Shown here: positions 1 to 8,680 of the stretch, piece by piece
How the letters are laid out: each line of letters begins with the position of its first letter
Numbering within the stretch: position 1 is the first letter of the stretch
Source: Polyangium sp. 15x6
GTDB lineage: Bacteria > Myxococcota_A > Polyangia > Polyangiales > Polyangiaceae
DNA: 64,000 nt
Reading direction: 5' to 3'
Assembly (NCBI RefSeq): GCF_029960785.1
Contig: NZ_JASBQE010000046.1
Span: 1-64,000 of the forward strand
Notes under the pieces: generated by a model
What the model was told of the DNA's origin: nothing
The model's database searches: none
The model's input: only the letters and a program-made list of their open reading frames with translations
Program-made: the position numbers and the translations under genes

Positions 1-1
1 C

Positions 2-637
2 GGGCCGGGCGGCGGCGGCCCGGGCGGCGGCGGCCCGGGCGGGGCGGGCGGCGCGAGCAGTTCGAGCTCCAGTGCGAGCAGCTCCTCCAGCGCGAGCAGC
101 TCGAGCTCCAGCGCGAGCAGCTCCTCCAGCGCGAGCAGCTCGTCCAGCAGCTCCAGCTCCTCGGGCGCGGGCGGCGCGCCGCCGGCCGGATTGCACGTTC
201 AGTACAAGGCGTCAGATACCAACGCGACGAACGCCGAGATCAAGCCTCATTTCAACGTCGTGAACGGCAGCGACGTCTCCGTGCCGCTCGCCGAGCTCAC
301 GATCCGGTACTACTACACGCTGGAGCCGAACGGCTCGCAGACCGAGGTATTTCACTGCGATTATGCGTTCGTCGGGTGTGGGAAGGTGTCGGGCGCGTTC
401 ATGACGACCTCGGGCGCGAACGCCGACCATTATCTCGAGGTGTCGTTCAGCGGCGCCGACGTCCTCGCGCCGGGCGGGCAGAGCGGCGAGATCCAGGCTC
501 GCTACAACAAGATGGATTACGCGAGCTACGACGAGACGAACGATTACTCGTTCGATCCGACGAAGACCGCGTTCGCCGACTGGGACAAGGTCACGCTCTA
601 CCACAATGGCACGCTCGTCTGGGGGGTGGAGCCGTGA
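2..637 (+). CDS. CBM3 cellulose-binding protein, 5' end outside the window
   Basis: This is the C-terminal part of a gene that begins before the window; the frame is open from base 2. It reads first as a Gly/Pro-rich tract, then about 45 residues of almost pure Ser with scattered Ala, a typical flexible linker of extracellular cellulases. From about base 188 comes a family 3 carbohydrate-binding module: it opens with LHVQYKA, has the conserved IKPHFNVVN and LTIRYYYT strands, the SGEIQAR segment and the terminal YSFDPT...W. The domain runs to the stop, so no catalytic domain follows. It should bind crystalline cellulose outside the cell. It overlaps the next gene by 4 bases (GTGA), so the two are probably translated together. 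A paralogue of the module lies at 44459-45163. The TTG at 191 is not the true start, because the linker reads in-frame through it. Confidence 0.85.
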   Translation, partial: GPGGGGPGGGGPGGAGGASSSSSSASSSSSASSSSSSASSSSSASSSSSSSSSSGAGGAPPAGLHVQYKASDTNATNAEIKPHFNVVNGSDVSVPLAELTIRYYYTLEPNGSQTEVFHCDYAFVGCGKVSGAFMTTSGANADHYLEVSFSGADVLAPGGQSGEIQARYNKMDYASYDETNDYSFDPTKTAFADWDKVTLYHNGTLVWGVEP

Positions 638-1701
638 GTCGATACGCGTGGGTCCTCGGCGCGTGCGGGCTTCTTTTCCTGAGCGCAGCGGGGTGTGATC
701 CCGGGAGCGCCCAGAGCCAGAGCCCACCGGCCACCATCGATCCCCGGGACACGGGCTCGGACGACGATGTCGGCTCGGGAGACATGGGCCCCACGCCGGT
801 CGAGCTCCATGGGCAGCTCGAGGTGGTCGGCACGGAGCTTCGTGATCAAAATGGCGACCGCATGCAGCTCAAGGGCCCGAGCAGCATGTGGCTGAACTGG
901 GAGAACGAAGGGTTCGCGCAGAACCTCGAGGCTCTACGCTGGATGCGGAACAACTGGCGCGCGACCGTGATCCGCGCCGCCATGGGCGTCGAGCCGGACG
1001 GGGCGTACCTGACGAACCCCGACAAGGCACGGAGCCAGGTCGAGCAGATCGTCGACAATGCGATCGCCGCGGGCGTGTACGTGATCATCGATTGGCACGA
1101 TCACAACGCCCATCAGCACAAAGATCAAGCAGCGCAGTTCTTCAGCGAGATGGCCACGAAATACGGCGACAAACCCAACGTGATCTACGAGCCGTTCAAC
1201 GAGCCTCTGGATCTCGATTGGCAGGGCACGCTGAAGCCGTATCACGAGGCCGTGATCGCGGCGATCCGCGCGAAGGATCCGGACAACGTGATCGTGCTCG
1301 GCACGCCGAACTGGTCGCAGGACGTGGACCGCGCCGCAGAGTCACCGGTGGCCGGGACGAACCTCCTTTACACGTTGCATTTCTACGCGTGTACGCACAC
1401 CGATTGGCTGCGCGGCAAGGCCGACGGGGCCCGCGCCAAAGGTTTGCCCCTGCTCGTGACGGAGTGGGGGGCCACGCACGCCGACGGCGGGACCGACGGG
1501 CAAGTCTGTCTGGACGCGGCTCGCCTCTGGCACGAGTGGATGAACACGCACGGGATCGGCTGGACCGCCTGGAAGCTCGACAACTGCGGGCAGGACTCGA
1601 GCTGTATTCTCGCGCCCAATGCCCCCGTCACGGGCGGGTGGACGAGCACGTTCCTGAAGGGACACGGCGTGTTCGTCCGGGCGCGTATGCAGGACGAGTG
1701 A
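634..1701 (+). CDS. GH5 family endoglucanase-like lipoprotein
   Basis: 355 aa from GTG at 634, which overlaps the stop of the CBM3 gene. This start places a lipoprotein signal (hydrophobic stretch ending LSAAGC, Cys21) at the N-terminus; longer in-frame starts run through the CBM3 gene. After an acidic spacer comes a (beta/alpha)8 glycoside hydrolase family 5 domain. Visible marks are the WHDHN segment, YEPFNEP with the acid/base Glu190, and VTEWG with the nucleophile Glu277. The family cuts beta-1,4-glucans (cellulose, sometimes mannan or xyloglucan); the exact substrate cannot be read here. It carries no binding module of its own, which fits co-production with the CBM3 partner. The gene ends 6 bp from a convergent histidine kinase gene. 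Confidence 0.88.
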   Translation: MSRYAWVLGACGLLFLSAAGCDPGSAQSQSPPATIDPRDTGSDDDVGSGDMGPTPVELHGQLEVVGTELRDQNGDRMQLKGPSSMWLNWENEGFAQNLEALRWMRNNWRATVIRAAMGVEPDGAYLTNPDKARSQVEQIVDNAIAAGVYVIIDWHDHNAHQHKDQAAQFFSEMATKYGDKPNVIYEPFNEPLDLDWQGTLKPYHEAVIAAIRAKDPDNVIVLGTPNWSQDVDRAAESPVAGTNLLYTLHFYACTHTDWLRGKADGARAKGLPLLVTEWGATHADGGTDGQVCLDAARLWHEWMNTHGIGWTAWKLDNCGQDSSCILAPNAPVTGGWTSTFLKGHGVFVRARMQDE

Positions 1702-1707
1702 CCCGTC

Positions 1708-4143
1708 TCAGGCGGCCCGAGACAGCCCTTCCCGGGGCTCCGCTCCCTCGACGGGGAGCGTGAAAAAGAACGTGGTCCCTTTGTCGATCGCGCTCTCGAC
1801 CCAGACCTTGCCGCCGTGCGCGGCGACGAAGCCCTGCACGATGGCGAGCCCGAGGCCGCTTCCCTTGTAGCCCGACCTGGTGCTCCGCCAATACGGCTGG
1901 AAGAGATGGCCGATTTCGTTCGCCGGGATGCCTCGCCCCGTGTCCGAGACCGAGAACGCGACCTCCTTGCCGCGCGCCTCGGCCTGAAGGACGATCGATC
2001 CGCCCGGGTCGGTGACCTGGATGGCGTTGCTGATGAGGTTGGCGAAGACCTGCATCACCCGGTCGCGGTCGCAATGGACCCGGGGGAGCTCGGCCGCGAT
2101 CTCGCTGCGGAGCGATACCCCCTTCTCGCGCGCCCGATCATGAAATCCGGCCATGGCTTCGGTCGCGAGCCGATACGGATGTTCGGGCGCCGGTACGACG
2201 GTGACGTGTCCGGTCTCGATGCTCGATACATCCATGATGTCGGATATCATTCGCGCCATCTGCTGCGCCGCACGCGAGATGATGTCCGCCGGCTTGCGAA
2301 AACACGCATACACCTCGTCGGAGGCCGCGCGTAACGTCAAAAACTGTACCGCACCCATGATGCTGGCGAGGGGGTTTCGCAGGTCGTGCGATACGATGGC
2401 AAGGACCTGGTCTCTCGCCCCGATGGCGGCCTTGAGCTCGGTGACGTCCATGCTCACGCCGACGAGGTGGGCCCTGTGCCCGGTCCGCAAAAGGTGGACG
2501 CCCGTCCGCAACCAGGATACCCGACCGTCGCGCCGGAGGAAGCGGTGATCGAAGGGGGCGGGGCTCTCCTCGTCCTGGCATCGCCGGAAATGGGACAAGA
2601 GCGCGTCGAGATCCTCCTGCGGGACGCGCGCGGCCCAGAACTTCGGCGAACGTTTCCATTCCTCGGCGGTGAAGCCCGTCGCAGTGGCCGCGCGGCTGCT
2701 CACGAAGGAGAAGGCGAGCGAATTGGGATCCGCCTCCCACACGACGACGTGATCGAGGTTGTTGATGAGGTCGAGATAACGGATGCGTTCGAAATCGATC
2801 TCGGTGATGAGCCGCTCGCGCTCCTCCTCGGCGCGCTTGCGGTCCGTGATGTCGACGAGCGCCGCGACGGCCGCGACGATGCGCCCGGCGGAGTCACGAA
2901 TGGGCGCGCCCGTATTCAAGATGAAGCCGTAGGTGCCGTCGCCGCGCAGGATCCTGAGCTCCTGCCGGACCGTCTCGCCGTTCAGGATGGCGCGCGCGAG
3001 CGCCCATTCCTTGGGGTTCAGAGGCCGACCATTCACGAGGTGGAAGCCCCGCCAGGTCCGATACTCCTCGATGTTGCTCGATGGCTCGAACGGGCGGCGC
3101 CAGATCTCGGCCACCTGCCGATTGCCCATGATCATCCTGCCGGAGGGCGCCTCGGCGAGGACGACGCCGGCCGGCATCTGCTCGACGACGGCCGCGAGCC
3201 GGGCGCGCTCCACCTCGAGCCTTTCACGGAGCATGCTTTGAGAAATCGCGGTCGTGGCGCGACCGGCGAGGGCGCCGAACAGATGTTTGTCCTGCTCGGA
3301 GAATTCAGAGGTGCTCCGGGAGCCCATGTGCGCGACGCCGAGGACGCGAGCTCCATCGACGAGAGGAACCCCATAGAGAGCTTTCACGCCCTTCGCGCGG
3401 AGGATCGGACTCTTGACGAGCGGGTCCTCCGAAGCGTTCCGAAGGAAGATCGGGCGCTGCTCCGTGGCAATCGTCCCCGCGAATCCCTCGCCGACCTTCA
3501 AAGAGAACCCTTGCGAGACCTCCTCCTCGAGACCCACGGCCGCTCGAACGCGCAAGATGTCGTCCTCACACAGGAGGATCACGGCGGTGTCGACGGAAGC
3601 CGTGGCGCCGAGGAACACGCCGAGGAGCCGCTGCAAAAGCTCGTTCAGGCTCCGGGCTTCGAGGGACGCGGTGGAGATTCGGTCGAGGGCCTCGAGCGTG
3701 CGCCTACTCGCGCGGGTATAACGATCGACCGAGGTCGCGACGGCCGTGTCGATGGCCCAGTTCAGGACCGAAAGGGCCTCGGGGTACTCGACCAGGAGCT
3801 GTTTCTGCAAGAAATGCTTCGTGATCGTGGCCCGGAGCGCGGCGTATTCGGCGACGACTTCGCCGAGATCGAAGCCGGCTTCCAGGCGATCGCGGGCATG
3901 GCTCTCGGCCGCCTCCTCTAGCGGCTCTGGGGGCCGGCCCGCCGCCATCTGGTCGACCATCTCGGCGATGCGCTCGAGGAGCTCGGGCACATGGTCCATC
4001 AAGACCGGGCGCGCGAGGGAACGAGCGACGGGGAGCTTTCGGACGGCCTGCTCCCATTTCGCTAGGATCTCCGGCTCCAGGTCCCGCAAGAGCTCCGACA
4101 GGCTCGGCCCGCGGGGTGCGCCTCTGGAATCTTGCGTGCTCAT
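1708..4143 (-). CDS. Sensor histidine kinase: RsbRD_N, GAF, 2 PAS, HisKA, HATPase
   Basis: 811 aa, no membrane segment, so a cytoplasmic sensor. Residues 12-145 resemble the N-terminal domain of RsbT co-antagonists (RsbRD_N: LLRDLEPEILAKWEQ, then helical). GAF covers about 155-300, PAS domains about 310-435 (ending in a DITDRK PAC motif) and 455-570. HisKA follows with the phospho-acceptor His586 in SHDLRNPL, then an HATPase domain with an N-box (NLISNAI), G1 (DTGRGIP) and G2 (GSGLGLAI). It ends without a receiver domain, and no response-regulator gene is adjacent, so its partner is unknown. The gene is divergent from the hybrid kinase at 4346; the 202-bp gap presumably holds both promoters. 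The ATG at 4143 leaves a full RsbRD_N domain. The signal sensed by GAF and PAS cannot be deduced. Confidence 0.9.
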   Translation of the reverse strand: MSTQDSRGAPRGPSLSELLRDLEPEILAKWEQAVRKLPVARSLARPVLMDHVPELLERIAEMVDQMAAGRPPEPLEEAAESHARDRLEAGFDLGEVVAEYAALRATITKHFLQKQLLVEYPEALSVLNWAIDTAVATSVDRYTRASRRTLEALDRISTASLEARSLNELLQRLLGVFLGATASVDTAVILLCEDDILRVRAAVGLEEEVSQGFSLKVGEGFAGTIATEQRPIFLRNASEDPLVKSPILRAKGVKALYGVPLVDGARVLGVAHMGSRSTSEFSEQDKHLFGALAGRATTAISQSMLRERLEVERARLAAVVEQMPAGVVLAEAPSGRMIMGNRQVAEIWRRPFEPSSNIEEYRTWRGFHLVNGRPLNPKEWALARAILNGETVRQELRILRGDGTYGFILNTGAPIRDSAGRIVAAVAALVDITDRKRAEEERERLITEIDFERIRYLDLINNLDHVVVWEADPNSLAFSFVSSRAATATGFTAEEWKRSPKFWAARVPQEDLDALLSHFRRCQDEESPAPFDHRFLRRDGRVSWLRTGVHLLRTGHRAHLVGVSMDVTELKAAIGARDQVLAIVSHDLRNPLASIMGAVQFLTLRAASDEVYACFRKPADIISRAAQQMARMISDIMDVSSIETGHVTVVPAPEHPYRLATEAMAGFHDRAREKGVSLRSEIAAELPRVHCDRDRVMQVFANLISNAIQVTDPGGSIVLQAEARGKEVAFSVSDTGRGIPANEIGHLFQPYWRSTRSGYKGSGLGLAIVQGFVAAHGGKVWVESAIDKGTTFFFTLPVEGAEPREGLSRAA

Positions 4144-4345
4144 CGGTCTCCGTCGCCAGCGGCAGGCGCGTGCGGCACAGCTCGCGTTTCACCGTTGCAA
4201 CGAACGAGCCAGCGATCAGGCGAGAAACCAGCCTGCGCGGCCAGCCAAACCTCTGCGTCGTGCGCGGGGATGGAGGAGCGAGCTCGTGATCTTCTCCGAC
4301 AACCCTTCTCGCCTCCGGGGCTGTGGGCTAGAACCGCCCGGCGCC

Positions 4346-7300
4346 ATGCCATTCGATCCCACCAACTTCGATCGCCACCCGGACGGCGTCATGCGGCTTC
4401 GCGTCGTGCGCGACGAGGCCGGCGCGCCCAGCGATTTCGAATGGTCATACCTGAATGCCGCGGCATCCCGGGCGCTTTCGCGGAGCGACCTCGTCGGCAA
4501 GACGATAGGTCGAGAGATCCCGATATTTCTGGAGAATGGGCTTTATGCTGCCCTCGAAGCCACGAACCGCTCCGGCGAGCCGTGCAGCTTCGACCTTCCT
4601 TCGTTCACCCTCACGGGGCTGAAGGATGGCGACGGCGTGTTCGTGTTTCTTCAGCGAAAGGACGAGATACGGGCCGACGAGCTCGAGCTCGCGGATCTCG
4701 CCGATAGAAAGCGTCTGGAGCAGGAGCGCGAGGAGCTGCTCGCGCGGCTCGATGCGCTGATCACGCACGCGCCGGTTGCAATCGTGGCATTCGACCGCGA
4801 GCTGCGGATCGTCTCGCTCAACGAGGAGGCAGCGCTCGACGGGAGGACCATCGACAGCCACCTCGGCAGGACCCTCGGCGAGCTGCGGCCAGCGTGGGCC
4901 GAGCGGGTCGAGCCGCTGCTTCGGCAGGTCCGCGACGCCGGGGAAGCCATTCGCGGCGTGGAGTTCCGCGGGCCGGGCAGCGCTCCGAACGAGGAGCGCC
5001 ACTGGGTGATGAACTACTATGCGATCCGCGACCGCCGCGGCGAGGTGCGCGGCGTCGGCGTCGTATCCCTGGACATCACGGCCCAGAAGCGGGTCGAGAA
5101 TCAATTGCGGGAGAGCGAGGAGCGCTTCCAGCAATTCATGCGCAATTGCCCGGCATCGGCTTACATCAAGGACGCCGAGTTGCGGTACGTCTGGGTGAAC
5201 GCCTACCTCGAACGGAGGCTCGACCGCCCTCTCGCGCAATGGATCGGGGAGACGGACGCCGACTTCTTCCCGCCGGAGGAGGCCGCGCGCGTCGGCGAGA
5301 ATGATCGCGCCGTGCTCACCAGCGGCGCCGTGGCCCGTATCGTGGAGACCGTGACGGTGGCGGGGCGGCCTGCACATTACCTCTCCTACAAGTTCCCGAT
5401 GCACGATAGCCATGGCCGCGCGATGCTCGCCGGGATGTCGGTGAACATCACCGATCAGGTGGAAGCACAGGAGCGCGTTCGGCGGCTCAATGCGGAGCTC
5501 GAGGCGAAGGCGGGCGAGTTGCAGACGGTGCTCGACCTCGTCCCGATTGCGATTTTCATGGCGCATGATCCGAACTGCCTTCGCGTCACCGGCAATCGTG
5601 CTGCCGCCGAGCTCATCGACGCGAGAGGGCGGGCAAACCTTTCCTTGACGGCGGAGTCCGAAGAGCGTCGCACGCCTCAAAGGCTCCTGCACGAAGGGCG
5701 CGAGCTCGGGCCGATGGAGATGCCCATGCGGCGAGCCGCGCGGGGCCACCCGGTCCGTGGCGAAGAATACGATATCGTATTCGAGGATGGCCGCAGAAAG
5801 CATATCTTCGGGTATGCGTCGCCGCTCTACGACGCCGAGCACAACATCCGGGGGAGCATCGCGGCGTTTCTGGACATCACCGATCGCAAGTTCACCGAAG
5901 CCAATCTCGAACGACGCACGCGGCGGCTCCAGCTTCTCTGGGAGGCGGCCCGCATCTTGATGACCGTTCACGACGTGGATGCGATGGTTCGCGCGCTTTT
6001 CGAGAAGATCCGCGCCGATCTCGGGCTCGACCTCTACGAGACCTGCATGGTCGAGCCCGGAGCTCCGCGCTTGCGCCTCGTATCGAGCGCCGGGATCCCG
6101 CCCGAAGCCGTCGAGGCGCTGGCGCCCTCCGGCTTCGGCGCATTTATTTGCGGCGAGGTCGCGGAGCGCTCGGAGCCCATCGTCCTGACCGACGTGCAGC
6201 GCTCGACCGATGCAAGGGCAGATTCGCTTCGCGAGCACGGCGTACAGGCGTACGTCTGCAATCCGCTCATGGCCGGTGGGCGGCTCGTCGGGACGTTGTC
6301 GTTCGGCAGTTGCAGCAAGCGTGCATTCACGCAGGACGAGGTGGAGTTTCTCGAGACCATCACGCAGTACGTCGCCGTCGCGGGCGAGCGGCTGCGGCTC
6401 ATCGAGCAGCTCCGCGAGGCGGATCGACGAAAAGACACGTTCATCGCGACGCTCGCCCACGAGCTACGCAATCCGCTCGCCCCCATCCGGAACGCGGTGC
6501 AGCTCCTGAAAGCGAAAGGCCCGCCCGATCCGAAGCTCGTCTGGTGTCGGAACGTGATCGACAGGCAGGTCCATCACATGACCCGATTGCTCGAAGACCT
6601 GCTGGACGTCTCGCGTATCTCCCGCGGGAAGCTCGAATTGCGAAGGGAGCGCGCCGCGCTGACCTCCGTCATCGATGTCGCCGTCGAGACGAGCCGGCCG
6701 GTGATCGAAGCCGGGCGGCATCAGCTCACGGTGAGCCTTCCGGCGGGCTCGATCTGCGTCGACGGGGATCCCGTGCGGCTCGCCCAGATCTTCTCGAATT
6801 TGCTCAACAACGCGGCGAAATACACGCCCGAGGGAGGCAAGATCTCGCTTTCCGTCGAGCGTCGAGAGGCGATGGTGGTCGTGGCGGTCAGGGACAACGG
6901 CATCGGCATCACGAGCGACATGCTGCCGAGGGTGTTCGACATCTTCGCGCAGGCGGCGCCTGCGCTCGAGCGGGCGCAGGGGGGGCTCGGCATTGGTTTG
7001 TCGCTCGTGAAGGGGCTCGTGGAGCTGCACGGGGGAAAGGTATCGGTGCGGAGCGATGGACCGAATGGCGGGAGCGAGTTCCGTGTCGAGCTCCCGACCG
7101 TCGGATTGCCGCAGGGCAGCGAGTCCCACGAGGACGCCACGTCCATGCTCGGGGTGAAGCATCGCGTGCTCGTGGTCGACGACAATGTCGACAATGCCGA
7201 TAGCCTCGCCGCGCTGCTGGAGATCATGGGCAGCGAGGTGAGGACCGCCTACGACGGCGAGCAAGCGCTCCGGGTCGCCGAGTCGTTCAAGCCGACCGTG

Positions 7301-7519
7301 ATGCTGCTCGACATCGGAATGCCGCGGATGAACGGCTATGAGGTCTGCCGTAGGCTCCGCGAGCAGGCGTGGGGGCGCGCCGTTTTCCTCATTGCAATGA
7401 CCGGCTGGGGACAGGCCGAGGACCGTCGTCAGACCCAAGAGGCGGGCTTCGACTACCATCTCGTCAAGCCGGTGGACAATACCGCGCTGATGAAGCTCCT
7501 GGCGGAGCGCAGCCCGTAG
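4346..7519 (+). CDS. Hybrid sensor histidine kinase with multiple PAS, GAF and receiver domains
   Basis: 1057 aa from ATG 4346. The frame is open further upstream, but PAS-like sequence begins only here. Order: PAS-like domains at about 15-105, 130-250, 255-370 and 385-515 (several end in a PAC motif such as SLDITAQKR), GAF at about 540-690, HisKA with His705 in AHELRNPL, HATPase with NLLNNAAKYTPEGG, DNGIGI and GIGLSLV, and a C-terminal receiver (about 943-1055) with acceptor Asp989 in LLDIGMP and an acidic DD pair in VVDDN. No membrane segments: a soluble sensor able to pass phosphate internally from His to Asp. No HPt protein or DNA-binding regulator is nearby, so the output is unknown. It ends 15 bp from a convergent PAS-STAS gene. 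Confidence 0.92.
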   Translation: MPFDPTNFDRHPDGVMRLRVVRDEAGAPSDFEWSYLNAAASRALSRSDLVGKTIGREIPIFLENGLYAALEATNRSGEPCSFDLPSFTLTGLKDGDGVFVFLQRKDEIRADELELADLADRKRLEQEREELLARLDALITHAPVAIVAFDRELRIVSLNEEAALDGRTIDSHLGRTLGELRPAWAERVEPLLRQVRDAGEAIRGVEFRGPGSAPNEERHWVMNYYAIRDRRGEVRGVGVVSLDITAQKRVENQLRESEERFQQFMRNCPASAYIKDAELRYVWVNAYLERRLDRPLAQWIGETDADFFPPEEAARVGENDRAVLTSGAVARIVETVTVAGRPAHYLSYKFPMHDSHGRAMLAGMSVNITDQVEAQERVRRLNAELEAKAGELQTVLDLVPIAIFMAHDPNCLRVTGNRAAAELIDARGRANLSLTAESEERRTPQRLLHEGRELGPMEMPMRRAARGHPVRGEEYDIVFEDGRRKHIFGYASPLYDAEHNIRGSIAAFLDITDRKFTEANLERRTRRLQLLWEAARILMTVHDVDAMVRALFEKIRADLGLDLYETCMVEPGAPRLRLVSSAGIPPEAVEALAPSGFGAFICGEVAERSEPIVLTDVQRSTDARADSLREHGVQAYVCNPLMAGGRLVGTLSFGSCSKRAFTQDEVEFLETITQYVAVAGERLRLIEQLREADRRKDTFIATLAHELRNPLAPIRNAVQLLKAKGPPDPKLVWCRNVIDRQVHHMTRLLEDLLDVSRISRGKLELRRERAALTSVIDVAVETSRPVIEAGRHQLTVSLPAGSICVDGDPVRLAQIFSNLLNNAAKYTPEGGKISLSVERREAMVVVAVRDNGIGITSDMLPRVFDIFAQAAPALERAQGGLGIGLSLVKGLVELHGGKVSVRSDGPNGGSEFRVELPTVGLPQGSESHEDATSMLGVKHRVLVVDDNVDNADSLAALLEIMGSEVRTAYDGEQALRVAESFKPTVMLLDIGMPRMNGYEVCRRLREQAWGRAVFLIAMTGWGQAEDRRQTQEAGFDYHLVKPVDNTALMKLLAERSP

Positions 7520-7534
7520 GGAAGGGGAGCGCTT

Positions 7535-8476
7535 CTATCGCCGTACCAGGGCGCAGCGCAATCCTTCCTGCAGGGTCGCGAAGGTGCACACATTCTCGAA
7601 ACCGAGGTCGTCCTCCACCAGCGTGCGCGCCGTTCGCGTGGAGATGCCGACGACCATGCATTGCGCACCCAGCAATTCGGCCGCGCGCACCGCGTCCCGC
7701 AGATAACGCGCCGCGTTCGCATCGAGGACGGGCACGCCCGTGACGTCGAGGATGACCTTCTCCGCGCTCGCCTCCACGATCGACCGGAGCAGGACCTCGA
7801 GGATTCGCGCGCCGCGCGCCGCGTCGATGCGGCCGATCAGCGGCACGGCGAGGATGCCCTTCCAGATCCGGAGCACGGGCGTGGACAACGCGGCGATCGC
7901 CTGCTGCTGCTCCTCGCTCACACGAAGCTGCTCCGCGAGCTCCGCGGTGCGCGCGGTCACGGCGGCCTCGAGCTGCTCCTTCTGCTGCCGCAGCTCCTCC
8001 TCCGAATGCTTGAGCTCGCCGACGTCGAAATGGAGCTGTATCACCTCGCATACATCGCCGTTCGCTCCCTGGACCGGGAGGAGCGCCGAGGCGACCCAGC
8101 GAACATTCCCCTGTTCGACAGCTTCGTTCTGGCGCGGATCATACCGGATGGTGGGCAACCGCGCAGCCTTTCCTTCCAGGAACGCCTGCTCGATGAGATG
8201 CATGAACCCCTGCGCGGCGATCTGGGGGTCCTGGAGCAGCCTGTAATCGGCGGTTTGCTCGAGACGTGTGTGCCAGAGCTGCTCCCAGCCCGCGTTTACC
8301 TCCTTGGTGCGGCTCTCGAGATCGTAGACTTGCAGGCTGACGACGCCGCCGTCGAACAGGGCCTGGTAACGCCGCGCCGGGATTTCCAGCTCGGCAATGC
8401 GCCGCCGCAGCGCCGCGTTCTCGCGCGCGAGGTCCTCGTGCGCCTGTTCGGCGTCAATCGATTGTCGTGGATTCAT
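7535..8476 (-). CDS. PAS-coiled coil-STAS protein (RsbR-like)
   Basis: 313 aa from ATG 8476. The open frame extends to 8611, but the extra 45 residues look unrelated and the coiled-coil start MNPRQSIDAEQ is more natural. A PAS-type domain spans about 35-155, a coiled coil 155-195 and a STAS domain 198-310 (VILDVTGVPVLDA... AELLGAQCMVVGIS). The layout matches RsbR-type stressosome proteins, where an N-terminal sensor controls a C-terminal STAS domain that scaffolds or sequesters switch-kinase partners. In B. subtilis RsbRA the segment VVDT carries phospho-Thr171; here it reads VLDA (Ala253), while the Thr near RsbRA Thr205 is kept (ARTLV). No RsbS or RsbT homologue is adjacent. It lies between the hybrid kinase (convergent) and a Ser/Thr kinase gene (same strand). 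Confidence 0.82.
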   Translation of the reverse strand: MNPRQSIDAEQAHEDLARENAALRRRIAELEIPARRYQALFDGGVVSLQVYDLESRTKEVNAGWEQLWHTRLEQTADYRLLQDPQIAAQGFMHLIEQAFLEGKAARLPTIRYDPRQNEAVEQGNVRWVASALLPVQGANGDVCEVIQLHFDVGELKHSEEELRQQKEQLEAAVTARTAELAEQLRVSEEQQQAIAALSTPVLRIWKGILAVPLIGRIDAARGARILEVLLRSIVEASAEKVILDVTGVPVLDANAARYLRDAVRAAELLGAQCMVVGISTRTARTLVEDDLGFENVCTFATLQEGLRCALVRR

Positions 8477-8680
8477 TGTCCGGCATTCACGACGGCCAGG
8501 TGGCCGTGCCCGCATCACGAGGAATGACGATGCGAGCGCTGGACGGATTTTACGTACACCAACGGGTACAGCGCAAGCGGAAAAAACAGTGGCATTCACC
8601 CGGCTCAGCACGCCCAGAAGGCGGCCCGTGCGAGGACCCCCAGCTTGGGTTCTCGTAATGGCGAGAGGATGGCCAATCGA

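Noticed and set aside
4445-6460. 671-codon minus-strand frame inside the hybrid kinase gene
   Set aside because: Shadow of third-position GC; the plus strand encodes PAS, GAF and kinase motifs.
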